From positions 13,531,549 through 13,595,548 of the forward strand of contig NC_062990.1 in NCBI RefSeq assembly GCF_023078275.1: a stretch of 64,000 bases of DNA, read 5' to 3'. Origin of the DNA: Leguminivora glycinivorella (lineage: Eukaryota; Arthropoda; Insecta; Lepidoptera; Tortricidae). Each line of letters opens with the position of its first letter. Position 1 is the stretch's first letter. Under the pieces are notes generated by a model. The model ran no database searches, had not been told where the DNA came from, and saw only the letters and a list, made by a program, of their open reading frames with translations. This document shows, piece by piece, positions 10,201-22,583 of the stretch. The translations under genes were made by a program, and so were the position numbers.

Positions 10201-13200
10201 TGTTTATTAAAAACTTCCTTCCTCTGATTTAAAAAAGTCAAGTATCGTAACATGTTTATCTATTACCTGCTCCTGATTGCCGTCCATTGGATATTCCTAA
10301 AGAAAAAAATTGTATATTTTTATAATGTTTGGAATGTAAATGAATTTTGTTAAGCCGCTTTAGTTTCTAAGCGAAATTTTATAAAAATAATATATTTTTA
10401 AGTAGAGCCTACCTGTAACTAAAAGAAAAATATTTATTTAGTTAAATTACTGTAACATATGGCATACCGGTATCATTAAAAATACATAATATAAAGGGAC
10501 TGGAGTTATTTGTTTCAATATTTTGGGGGATGAGCTCTTGTGGTTGAAATAATTGTGCCCCCCTTCCAATTTTTGGGCTGTGAGCTCATAAAAGAAATAA
10601 ATGTCAGACAAACTTTCTTCGTAGAGTTTTTACGAAAACTAACTTCTTATGCATACTTCCTCTGAAAATTATTTTGAAATCAGCAGAACCATTGATAAAT
10701 AAAAACAAATATAACTATTTTATTTAGTACTTAAAGCTACTCAATATACTTATGACTCGCACTCAGTTTTTAATTCATATTAATTGTGGTTAAAAAAAAT
10801 GACAAGGTAGGTACCTCAACAACGTCTTCGTCTGTCTAAAATGTAAAAATTTTTTTTTTATTTTATTTAATCTCGCTTGTGGAGAAACTTTTACTAAATA
10901 TAAGAGAATATAATGATAATATATACTTAATTTGTATAAGTACCTGTTCGTTGCCGTTGCCATCCTAATATTAAGCAAAAAAAATACGTTTTTTCAATGG
11001 TGAAAAATTGCGATTGACTAATATGGTACCTTCCACGATAAAAAAAACTCTTTGTTTAAAATTGAACGTATTGAAATATCAAAATCTCAATAATTTTATT
11101 TTCGCAAAAAAATTTACACAAACTTTTATCGCCGACTGTACTTTTTTTTCAACAGTCAATTGTTCTCTGAGACGTTTCTAAAATTCAACATTTCATTACA
11201 GAGTTCCTATGGCCTTTTTTCTGCTCCATCATCAGATTAGGTGCATGGTACCATAATTGTGACGTGATTTACATATGTGTGCAAAATTTCAGCACAATCA
11301 GAGACCGGGAAATGGGTCAAATCTAGCTTGCAACATGGACATTTTCGAAAAAAAGTTCAAAAACTTTTTTTTCTAAAATAGGTAAATTTAATGTTTTTCT
11401 ACTCAGAATCACGAGCCCTTTTCATCCTAGTAGGTAAAAAAGCGTCCCAAATTAATTTTTTCCACTTCGTTACCTTTTTTCAAACACTTTGTACAGCGGT
11501 TACAAAGTGAAAATATGCAAAATAATAGAAAATTTTGGGACCATTTTTTGACCTAGATGGAAAGGGCTCGTGATTCTGAGTAGGAAAAATATAAAATTTA
11601 CCGACCTTAGGAAAAATATTTTTGGTTTGGCATTTCTCGCGAAAATGCCCAGATTTCATTACATACAGACAAGGGGGTAGCTCGACAGGTGGGAGTAAAT
11701 AAAAGCTTGTAAAAATGGAAAAATCTGGATTTTTCTAATTAAACTTATAGTGTACCTATATAAAATCAAAAATTACCTGGTCGTCGTCAGTGACCCCGAT
11801 GACCTCACCGTCAATTTCTTCAGGGGTCAGAGGCTCCTTGAATGGAAGAAAAACAATAAATAAATTATTAATTATGCACTTACATAATAATAATTAGTCA
11901 ACGCATGCGCTTATATGCGTTATATAATATCTATATGTCACCGTAAAATTGTAAAAACCGTTAGTTTATAATTTCACTAGCGAGATCATGAACTAACGAA
12001 ATATTGTGACCCGTAACGTACAGTTCAAAATTTGACGGATTATTTTTACGTCAGATTATAATCTTACAAAGCGAAACCGTCAAATTGTAAACTGTCATGG
12101 CGTCGGAACGAAGCTAGCGCTGAAGCTAGCGCCGCTGCCAGCGCGCGTCTTTTGTTGTTAGTACAGATTATTTCGCACTCGAACACTCAATGAGGCACGT
12201 TTCTTTTGCACATACTTTTGTAATTTTTCGTGTAAATAGCTAGTTTTTAGGGTTCCGTAGTCAACTAGGAACCCTTATAGTTTCGCCATGTCTGTCTGTC
12301 CGTCCGTCCGTCCGTCCGTCCGTCCGCGGATAATCTCAGTAACCGTAAGCACTAGGAAGCTGAGATTTGGTACCAATATGTATATCAATCACGCCAACAA
12401 AGTGCAAAAATAAAAAATGGAAAAAAATGTTTTATTAGGGTACCCCCCCTACATGTAAAGTGGGGGCTGATATTTTTTTTCATTCCAACCCCAACGTGTT
12501 ATATATTGTTGGATAGGTATTTAAAAATGAATAAGGGTTTGCTAAGATTGTTTTTTGATAATATTTATATTTTCGGAAATAATCGCTCATAAAGGAAAAA
12601 AAAGTGCGTCCTTCCCCCCTCTAACTTTTGAACCATATGTTTAAAAAATATGAAAAAAATCACAAAAGTAGAACTTTATAAAGACTTTCTAGGAATATTG
12701 TTTTGAACTTGATAGGTTCAGTAGTTTTTGAGAAAAATACGGAAAACTACGGAACCCTACACTGAGCGTGGCCCGACACGCTCTTGGCCGGTTTTTTTGT
12801 ATATATTATTGTGTTTGTGTAAATAGATGTTACTCTACAGCCCCATACATATTTACGCGTTTCTTTCACCTTCGGAGGCCCGGCAGCTTACAACAGAAGA
12901 AAACTTAAATATTTCAGTAAGTAAATCAGAGAATAATACAGGGACTATCTCTTGTTATTTTTTAAAGATAGATGTATTACTGTGTCTGCGACTCCAACGT
13001 CGTCATCCGGATCCTTGAACGAAAGAAGAAAAAGATTATTTATTATAATATTGAAATAGATATCATACACGAAAGAAAAAATGACAAGGCCCACTGGTGG
13101 CCGAGCCGGGAATCGAACCCATCTTGTGGGTTTTCAGCTTACGCGGCTTGAGCTGAAGACTCGGGTTCAGTTCATGCAGTTTGGTTTTTTTTTTATAAAT

Positions 13201-16200
13201 AATTATTGCAGTGGCACAATGTCCACCACGCAGGCAGAATACACGCTGAATCGCGATGAAAAACTAGAAATAATTGTTTGTGCTTTACCTGTTTTCCGTT
13301 TACTAGTTTTTTGATTTCCTGGAAAATACAAAGAAATATGCAGATATTAAATGAAAATATTTTAGAACATTTGTAACAAACAATAATAAAACTCACGTGG
13401 CATATTTTGTTGTTCTTATGCCACTATAGTTTTTGAGATTATTACGTAATATAATTTTTAATATTTATAATTACTTTAACATTCAGTACCTATATAGATA
13501 TTATAGCTATCAATGCATATAAGACGTCAAATTAAATGAATTTACGCGTAGTGTTCGTTTCGTTTGACATAATCAGAGGTCGGGTCGGGTGTCATTGCTC
13601 GCAATCACATGGACATGACTCGAAAGTTTGATTAATTAATTAAATGATTGATGATATAGTAATAATGATAATTGATAAGATTTCAATGGTATACTAAAAT
13701 ACCTTTTTTATTTCCTTTTAGAAAAACAACGCAATCTATTTTTTGACATTGCAAAGCATTCAAGGTGAAATAGGAATCAGTTTGCAAGGAAAAATGGAAG
13801 CAGGACTTAAAAGAAATGCAGATTTAGAATCTGTCATCCAATACATAGAAGACAAAATAGACTCTTAATCCTATTTGCATGGATTTATTTCTATTAAAGT
13901 ATTAATATTTGCTCGATTAACTTCAGTAGAGTGCGAACGGAGTTTTTCAGCTCATAAGTATATTTTGGACGTCAAAAGGAATAAACTTAGCACAGAAAAT
14001 TTAGAAAAAAATGCCTTAAGGCAATTTAAGTTAAGTTTAAGTCCACCATTTGTACTTTTTTCAATTGTGCAATAAATAAATAAATAATAAAAAATATTGT
14101 TTATTTAGTTTAATAAATTTACACAATAAGAAGTCTGTGTTTTTATTTACAACGTATACAAATAAAATTACAGGTAACACATTCAATCAAACTTTTGAGT
14201 CATGTCCATGTTATTGCGAGCAATGACGCCCATTTGTCCGACCTTCGGACATAATGATTAAGATAGTATTTAAACCAACTCATTATTTTAAATATTACTG
14301 AAATAAATATTGAAGAAGCTTTGATCTTAATTTACATTATAACACAATATAATTATATAAGTATGTTTCTAATTTAATTACCTTCTTGGTGTCGTCACTT
14401 AATTTCTGAAATCATTTCGAATTAGTTTTACTTAATTTTTTATAGAACTAGTACTAGTAAAATGTAGTTCGAAATTTGCCAAACCACATTTTTTGTATTA
14501 TATGCAAAATATATTTTTTTTTAAATAAATAACAACGAAATAATTATGTTCCAGTAATATAAATCTTACCTCTGTCACAACTTGCGCGACCTATTGATAA
14601 AAAAAAAAGGAATTACTCAAATATATTTTTAAACACTATTAAAATTATTTACCTTGAAAAATATGATTCAACGTTATATTTAGTCATATCATATTTATTA
14701 TTTATTTAGTATTTTGTTATTATAATCATTATACAAAATATATGAATATTGAAACATTTAAAAGATACAAACCAGCTGTAAAAAACATATCCGTGAATAC
14801 GTTTTGAGTATATACAATATTACAATACGAGTGTGGAAAAAAGTGAATTCGAAATGAGACATCTATTGGTAGGGTAGGTATATTAATTGAACACATTGAT
14901 TTATAAAAAAAAACTTTTTTGCACTGTTTAGTCCGTATGATTATTAGAGATTTCTCTGTATCTTTAGGTATTTAAATAAGTATAAAAAAATACGCTCAAA
15001 AGGTTCCTTATAATAGGGGCCTATTTCTCAAAATTGAAAGTTACAAGTTACAAGCGGAACTCTCTTTCCAACTTGTCATATTCGATATTGACAACCACCT
15101 GTAAATAGTAACTTGTAACTTCGAGAAATGGGTCCCAGCTGTGGGTAAAAAAAAAAATTACATGATCAAATACCTCAGCGATAGATCCACTTGGTTTTTG
15201 TATTTGTTTGGAGAACCGATAAATGTTTGTAACAACCCGAAAATGTAGGTACTAACTAATTAAATGTCTAAAAGTACAGATTATATAAATTGTCTAAATT
15301 ATAAATAAAAGCGTACCACTTTTGCTGCCATAGGTGCATTTTCTCTATCCTGAAAAAAAAAGCAAGAAATTAAAATGTAGTAGGTACTAAAGAAATTGTG
15401 GGAGTAGCATATGAAATACTTAAAAACTACAAAATAAATACAGTGAGCTAATTTGGATCCTAGGCTACTGTACTCTACCAACTTCTTCAGAATAAGGACC
15501 CAAGTAACAGCTAAGCCATATAAAGCACGGTGTCAATACATGGTTCTAAAGTGGCTTAGGTTGGCTTGGTACACTAAGTAGATCCCAAATTAAAATTGCT
15601 CAGTAGAATGCAAGCGGATGAGAAATAGGTATTCATTGAATTCATTCTCGTTCATTCTCATCCGCTTACATGTGTTGCGTACGTACACGGCGCGCACACA
15701 TACATGCCTCGCGGCGTACGTTAGTTAGAAGAGTTACTACTGGTCTTATAATGTGTGGTATTATGGGTACACAGCTGGGCACCGTTAATCAAATAGTTAA
15801 CTTCGATAATCGCTAATCCATTACTAAAAATGTTAACTTCGTGAATCATTAAAGCAATACATTCCGACACATTTAACGTAAGTTAAAGTTAATCGATAAT
15901 CCGTCAACACGTGAAAAAAAAATGAATTTTATTGTAGGTATTTAAATAGTTGTATCAGTCAGTAATTAATAATGTATTATATTCAAAAAACTTAGGATTC
16001 ACCGAATAAATGTTGGTAAAAGCAAACAAAGCCACGTGAACAATATTTCTTTAGGTAATATTTCGGGCTTTTAGTGATCGACACCGGTAAATCCTAAAAT
16101 TTGCCGTACTTCGGGCTTTTATAGTAGCGTTTAGAACGTGTTTTTCGCAGCGTAGATATCGCCTGCCCTGCTGGATTAACGATTAACGTACTCGGAAAAT

Positions 16201-19200
16201 ATTCACGGAAGTTAACGAGTCCGTTAACAATTTTATAGTTAACTTAAAATTTAATCCGTCAATCGAAATGTTAACTTTGTTAATTAACGAGTTAATGCCC
16301 AGCTATGCTTATAATAACATAATAAGGTATTTACCAATGTTTTCATCATTTGATCATGAACATCTCCTGTCAACCTCATTGCTTCAACAGCAATACCCTG
16401 AAATTTATTTTTCAGTAATGTTATTGTTAGAGGGATAAAATTTGAATGTCAAGTTTGCTATCGTTAGAAAATACTCAATTTGAATATTACAAAACCACCT
16501 ATTTATGTCCCATAGAGTTATTTGCTGTCCATACGAAAAAACGATCGCGTTTTTATTTTAATATGAATAGTTATTTATTTACATGAAGATAATACGTAAA
16601 TAGTGATATAAAAAACTAAGCCTAAACTTAAAAGCTAGCTAATATCTAAAATAGGCCCTTGAAGTCCGTTTTATTTAGTTGGAACATCGTATTCGTCTTA
16701 TAAAAAATATAAGAATACATTTTCTTAGACTAATAATAATAGTTTTACATACCTCGACCATCACTTGATTTAACTACAGACAAAAAAATATTTCAAAAAT
16801 ATTGTAAGATATTTATTTATAGAAAATATTACATATATTTAGTACATTGAGAGCCAAAAGCTTTATTGGTCAATTATTACCTTAATCAAAACTAGAGTGA
16901 GAATGCTTTAATAATACTTATTTATTTCATTCCGTTAAAAATAAACGAAAATTATTTACCAGCTGAAATGAAATTAGTTAATTATATGACATTAATAAAA
17001 AAAATAAGTTTTCTACTTTAATGGGATTGGAGACTGGAAAGAGATATGCTCATACCAATGTGCGCATTTGTAAATATATTTTTTTTTTTCAACTATATAA
17101 TTATGTCTACGAATGATACCACAAATATGTGCATTAATAAATCAGTAAATTAGTAATTAATACCTTTGATTCTCCTTTGCTTAAATGTTTCTGTAAAATA
17201 AACAAATTAATAGTTATTATCTACCGAAGCAATTATAATGAATGAATGAATGTTTTTTATTTCGCATGGACACATATATGTTATTAGTAGGACTTACAAA
17301 CTAAGGCCGCATTTTATAAAAAAAGCAAGTGTGCAACGGACTCGCCCACCGATGGTTCAGTTCCAATTTTCAATAAAATTTACTTCAGTTACTTACATAT
17401 CTAACTTTGAAGACTTGAATTGAAGTTAACTAATAAGCATTATTTCGTACAGCGGCAACTCGCACTTGGCCGGTTGATTTTTTAAATTGATATAGCAATT
17501 CAAGAGTTAATTATAATTTTAAAAAATACAAATTTTGATATCTGTGAAGTAAGCTAATTTATAATTGTATTTATCTACCATAAAATATAATAAAACATAA
17601 ATATAGCAAAAAAAAATACTTACGGTATCTAAATTGTCACCAATCGCACCAAGTTTTTTAACGACTTTGTGTATTTTTTCGTCCTAAAATAAAAGTAAAA
17701 TAATTTGTTAATTCGAGATTTGCATAAAACGAGTCTTGGACTTCCAAAAAAGCATGTTAACAGAAACTCTATTAAAAAGGAATTGTAGCTTTTAATTCCC
17801 AGTTCTAAAGTAACAGTATTTTGGATATATAAAATTGTGATTTTCGAAATCATGCAGGTATAGTATGTTTTCAAACATACATATCTAATTTAAAAGGTAC
17901 TTTTTCATAATAGTTAAATAAAAAAAAAGCTTCAGTCGATTCCTCCAAATTTCCGTAATCTTTATTATATACTTACACATTTTTGTTTAATTTTTTTGAC
18001 GTCCTGGAATATTGTAATGTTATTAATATTGTGTAGTTCAAAATAGAACACGCATTTGTTAAATACAAAGTTCTTATATCGATAAACTCAGCTATCATTT
18101 TTAATGATAGTTGAGTTTATCGATATAGGAACTCCCTACTTGTCAAATGGGTGCATCAACTTTTTCTTGCCTGTTATTGCCACGGTTACGGTCTCCTGAG
18201 TCACGCCGGTTTTATGCAAAATTATGCTACTTAAATTATGCAAGCACGCATTTAGTACATGTTTGTAGGTGGCAAATTAAGGAAAGGGCTTGTTAACACC
18301 AGAAAATGCATGTTTTTCTTATATCTTTATTTATTTGGAAATATTTATAGAAAATATTTAAAAAAAAAACAGTGTACTTTAATGAAAAAGAATATATGTT
18401 AACTCACCGCCTGAAAAAATTAATTACATAATAGTTATTTGTTTTACAACACAATGTGTTGTTTAACAGAACGTGCCGATATTGATACCCGAGCAAGCGA
18501 AAGATACCTATATTGTGTAGTGGAATCTTGAGCGTGGCGAGGGTTTGAAGGCACGAAGGTTAAACAAACTTTGCCACCAATTAAAAAAAAAATGTTCATC
18601 ACACCATGAACAAAATAAAATTATAAAACATCAAAGTAAATAAATTTCATCAAATTATTCAATATTTGTGATTACTTTGCACAGTTGTAGATAAAAAAAT
18701 GTTGCTGTCACATTTACTATTAAATTTTTTTGTAAAACAATAAAAACATGATTTTGTGATCCAGTGCACGCTTGTACTCAAGAAATTTAAATTTAAATAT
18801 TAAAGTAAATAAACAATAGTATACTATACGTACAGCCATCTGTAATTAATATAATACTTTATATTTATTAGTCTATATTTATTTACGTCAACGTAAAATA
18901 GCATGATACATTTCAGAACACTAAAAAAACCGGCATAATGACATCCTTATTTTCTTCTATTTTTTTTATAACACAAACCTCACCTTTTTCTGAGTTTTTG
19001 CAAAAGTTTTTTGGCTTGCTGCAAAAAAATTTAAATAGCATTTTTTATTATTATCGTTTTTTAATTTTTTGTTGTGTGCTGGACCGTTCTGGGCGATGTC
19101 GATGTTTAATCATTTTTCTCAACACAAAATGTTTTCTATAAAAACTATCAAGCTGAAGTTTATAAATTATACATAACATTTTAACTACTCAGATCATCAG

Positions 19201-22200
19201 TTCAATTGGAAAAAAATGGAATCCTTGAAATCAAAAATAAAATAATTTTAGAACAAAACGGGACTTAATCGCGTAAACACTTACATTTATATTAGGCCCG
19301 ACGTTTCGAACATCACATTATGTTCGTGGTCACGGGTAGACTGGCGAGGAATTGCATCAACATCTTCTAGCCGCGCGAGTTTCTCGAACTACCCGCACTT
19401 GTTCTTGATTATTCACTTTTGCGCTAGGGTTGTCACTTTGCCTACACACAACACTCACGACATCAGCCGGTGTGCCGGTGTGTGGCGGCCTAGCGCAAAA
19501 GTGAATAATCAAGAACAAGTGCGGGTAGTTCGAGAAACTCGCGCGGCTAGAAGATGTTGATGCAATTCCTCGCCAGTCTACCCGTGACCACGAACATAAT
19601 GTGATGTTCGAAACGTCGGGCCTAATATAAATGTAAGTGTTTACGCGATTAAGTCCCGTTTTGTTCTAAAATTATGAGTGCAAATCGTGTTAGTCTAAAT
19701 CAATATAAAAATAAAATATTTGTGTTTCGTTGTCAGCGTGCAGCTTATACCATTTTTTAATAAGTTTTATCAAATACATATTATAACTCCGTATAAACAG
19801 ATAAGTCTAAGAGAAAACAACTAAGCTACCTCGGAACTATCAAGAGAAATGTACGGTCACCTAGATGGCGTTAAACATTTGGTTGATTCTCAGATAGGTG
19901 ACGATGATATTAATATTTGTCAATTTTTTATCATTAAGTTCAACATGTCAAGTTAAGAATACGGGCCATATGGTCAAAACTGAGTTTCAAAGTTTTTAAT
20001 CTGTGTCAAGGAATATCAGTTTTTGCACTGTGATTACACATTTTACTTTGATAGTAATTCTGTATAATATACTCGATAATTAATTTGTTTTATTTATAAA
20101 TACCACGGCAGTATCCTTTGCTTCTTTCACGGTCTGAAAACAGAGAAAAAACAGGATTATTTATTTCTTTAATTTTTATTTTATTTAAGTTCAAATCGGG
20201 ACGGCGTACAACTAAAAGTCATAAATAGTTAAGGATATGATAGTATTTTTTAAATTCATTACATTACACAGTTTAGTAACTATGTATGTATTTCATAATT
20301 TAAAAAAAAAACTGTTTTATTCAAATTGAATTTGTCCTTCTACTATTTTATTTAATTTTTATTTTATCGCAGCACTTTCAGAAATTGACGACTCAAACGC
20401 ATAGATATTTTACCTTATTATTTTTAGATCCTGTCAAAAGTTGTGGTTGTTTCTGTAAAAAAAAATAATGTTACTCATCGAGAACATAATAAATATTATT
20501 TATATTTCTGTTAAGTATTTTTAAAGGTGGTTGAAATTTTGTTTTAATTTCCATTAATTGAATTTTAAATTTATGGTCGTAGGTTGTTAATTGTTTAACA
20601 TGTAAATATTGACGGCTTGATTCATTTTGGTAAGAAGTTAGCATTCTTATTAGTTTGTGACCTAATTAATTTATTGAAGCGATTATTTAAACTTCAAACT
20701 CAACATTTTTCAGGTCTGTAAGTCTTTGGGAAACTGACGCACCGTTATAAGCTATATCACGCGACCATGCTTACCCGCCTGAACTCATTTTGAGACGGTT
20801 GACGGGAGCACGCACAAAGTTATAACGAGTGGTGCAAAACAGGGGTAACCTTTACCAAGCAGTGGGACATATAAACTATTAAAATAAAAAGTTCATACCG
20901 CCAACTGTAAACAAAATAAATAAAATTTAATACGATATCAAGTAAAAAACATAGCGTAAGCAAAGGAAGAGTAGGTACCTATGTTACCTTAAAAAAAACG
21001 GACATTTGGTACACATACAATACACTGGAAATTGGAAACAAATACAGATTTTTACGTATATGAAAGAAATATATATTCATATAAGAAATATAAAATATAC
21101 AATATATGATGTTTATGATCAAGCGGCAGTTAGATTTAAAATTTTTTTTTGCTGGGCGCGTAAAAGATTTCCGAGGGTCGAGCGTGGTTTCCGTAGCTCA
21201 AGTCAATTGGTTAAAAGCTGTGCATTGTTTGCAGTGGATGCGGGTTCAAATCTCGCCGAAAGCTATTTTTTTAATATGTGAATTCAGTTATTGTGGTATT
21301 ATACATACTTGACGTTTGGCACATACACCGACAAAATTTTTGGGGTATTTGTGATGTCATTTCCTTTCATTTTGTCCTTGGAACCTAGCTTCTAGGAGAA
21401 ACGGTTCTGGAGGTACGTTTTTTTTTTCCTAAATCATCCAAAATGTGATATTCGAAGCGTACTTTTTTTGTAGTGTTTTAATACATAATAGTGCTAACTT
21501 ACATCATCGATCTGCTTCTTCACTGCTGAGAGGGTTTGGAAAACTATTTGATTGATGGTTCCGTCGGCTTTTTCTTCTCTTGCTTTAAATTCCTGGAAAC
21601 AAACAATCTCTATGTCCACACCTTATAAAACAAAGTCCCCCTCCGCCTCTGTGTGTGCGTGTGTTTGCTATAAACTCAAAAATCCTGAGCGAGTTTTCAT
21701 GCGGTTTTCATATATAAATACAGTGATTCATAAGGAGGGTTTAGGTATATAATTTGTTGAGATTTTGTTTGAATTGTTTGAAATATGACGATATTTCCTC
21801 GATGACGAAATCGGTCAAAATTCCGATGGCTGAGAGCATTAATCGAAAAAGCTGCTCAAACCGTTTGAGGTATATCAAAACAATGTACACAAATAATTGA
21901 TTTGTTTATAATTTGGATGTTTAGATTATTGCAATCCGATAAGAAATCTGAATTCAAAAGTTTATTATTTTTTGCTTTTTAGTTTCTCCGTGTTTTGTAA
22001 CGCGCTTATTTTTGAAGGCGGTTTTTTAGCTATTTGTATGTACATGGCTTAGACAAATTTATTTTATGGTATACGATAGACATTTTACAACACGAAATAA
22101 AATCAAAACAATTAACTACAGTAACAAGAGTAGGTACGCTTATGGATTTAGTCTGAGATTTTGGAGTGTTCACTGAGAAGTTTAAAAAAAAACGACGAAT

Positions 22201-22552
22201 CAAGTTTTGTCCAAGACATTTATAGATAAAGAATGCTCTGTTGTGTTTTAACCCTTAGATTATGATAGATTTTGAAATGTGACGTCACGAAACTTAGGAC
22301 ACCTCCCTCCCCCTTGTCACACATTGTCACACTTCGTCGACCCCCTCCCTCCCCCTTAATGTGTGACGTAATTAATGGATGATCCCTTACCACTAAAACG
22401 TTAGGGACATAATTCTTTTACTTTTAATTCTAATGACTGGCTTTTTCATTGTAGTGAAATAGGAAAAAATACTCACAAACTGTAAAGAGCAAGGAATGCA
22501 TTAATTTATTTCAGTTGTTATAATATTCAAATTTGGGCATTTAAATGAAAAA

Positions 22553-22583
<31 letters not shown>

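Noticed and set aside
15174..15189. 16-nt candidate exon in gene B (TGGATC...GAG, donor GTATTT)
   Set aside because: It is not a multiple of 3, has a weak acceptor, gives a stop in frame, and is absent from gene D.
20986..20998. TTTTTTAAG/GTAACA, a zero-length exon or recursive splice site in gene B
   Set aside because: It is not conserved at the matching place in gene C (39571-39580), so probably chance.
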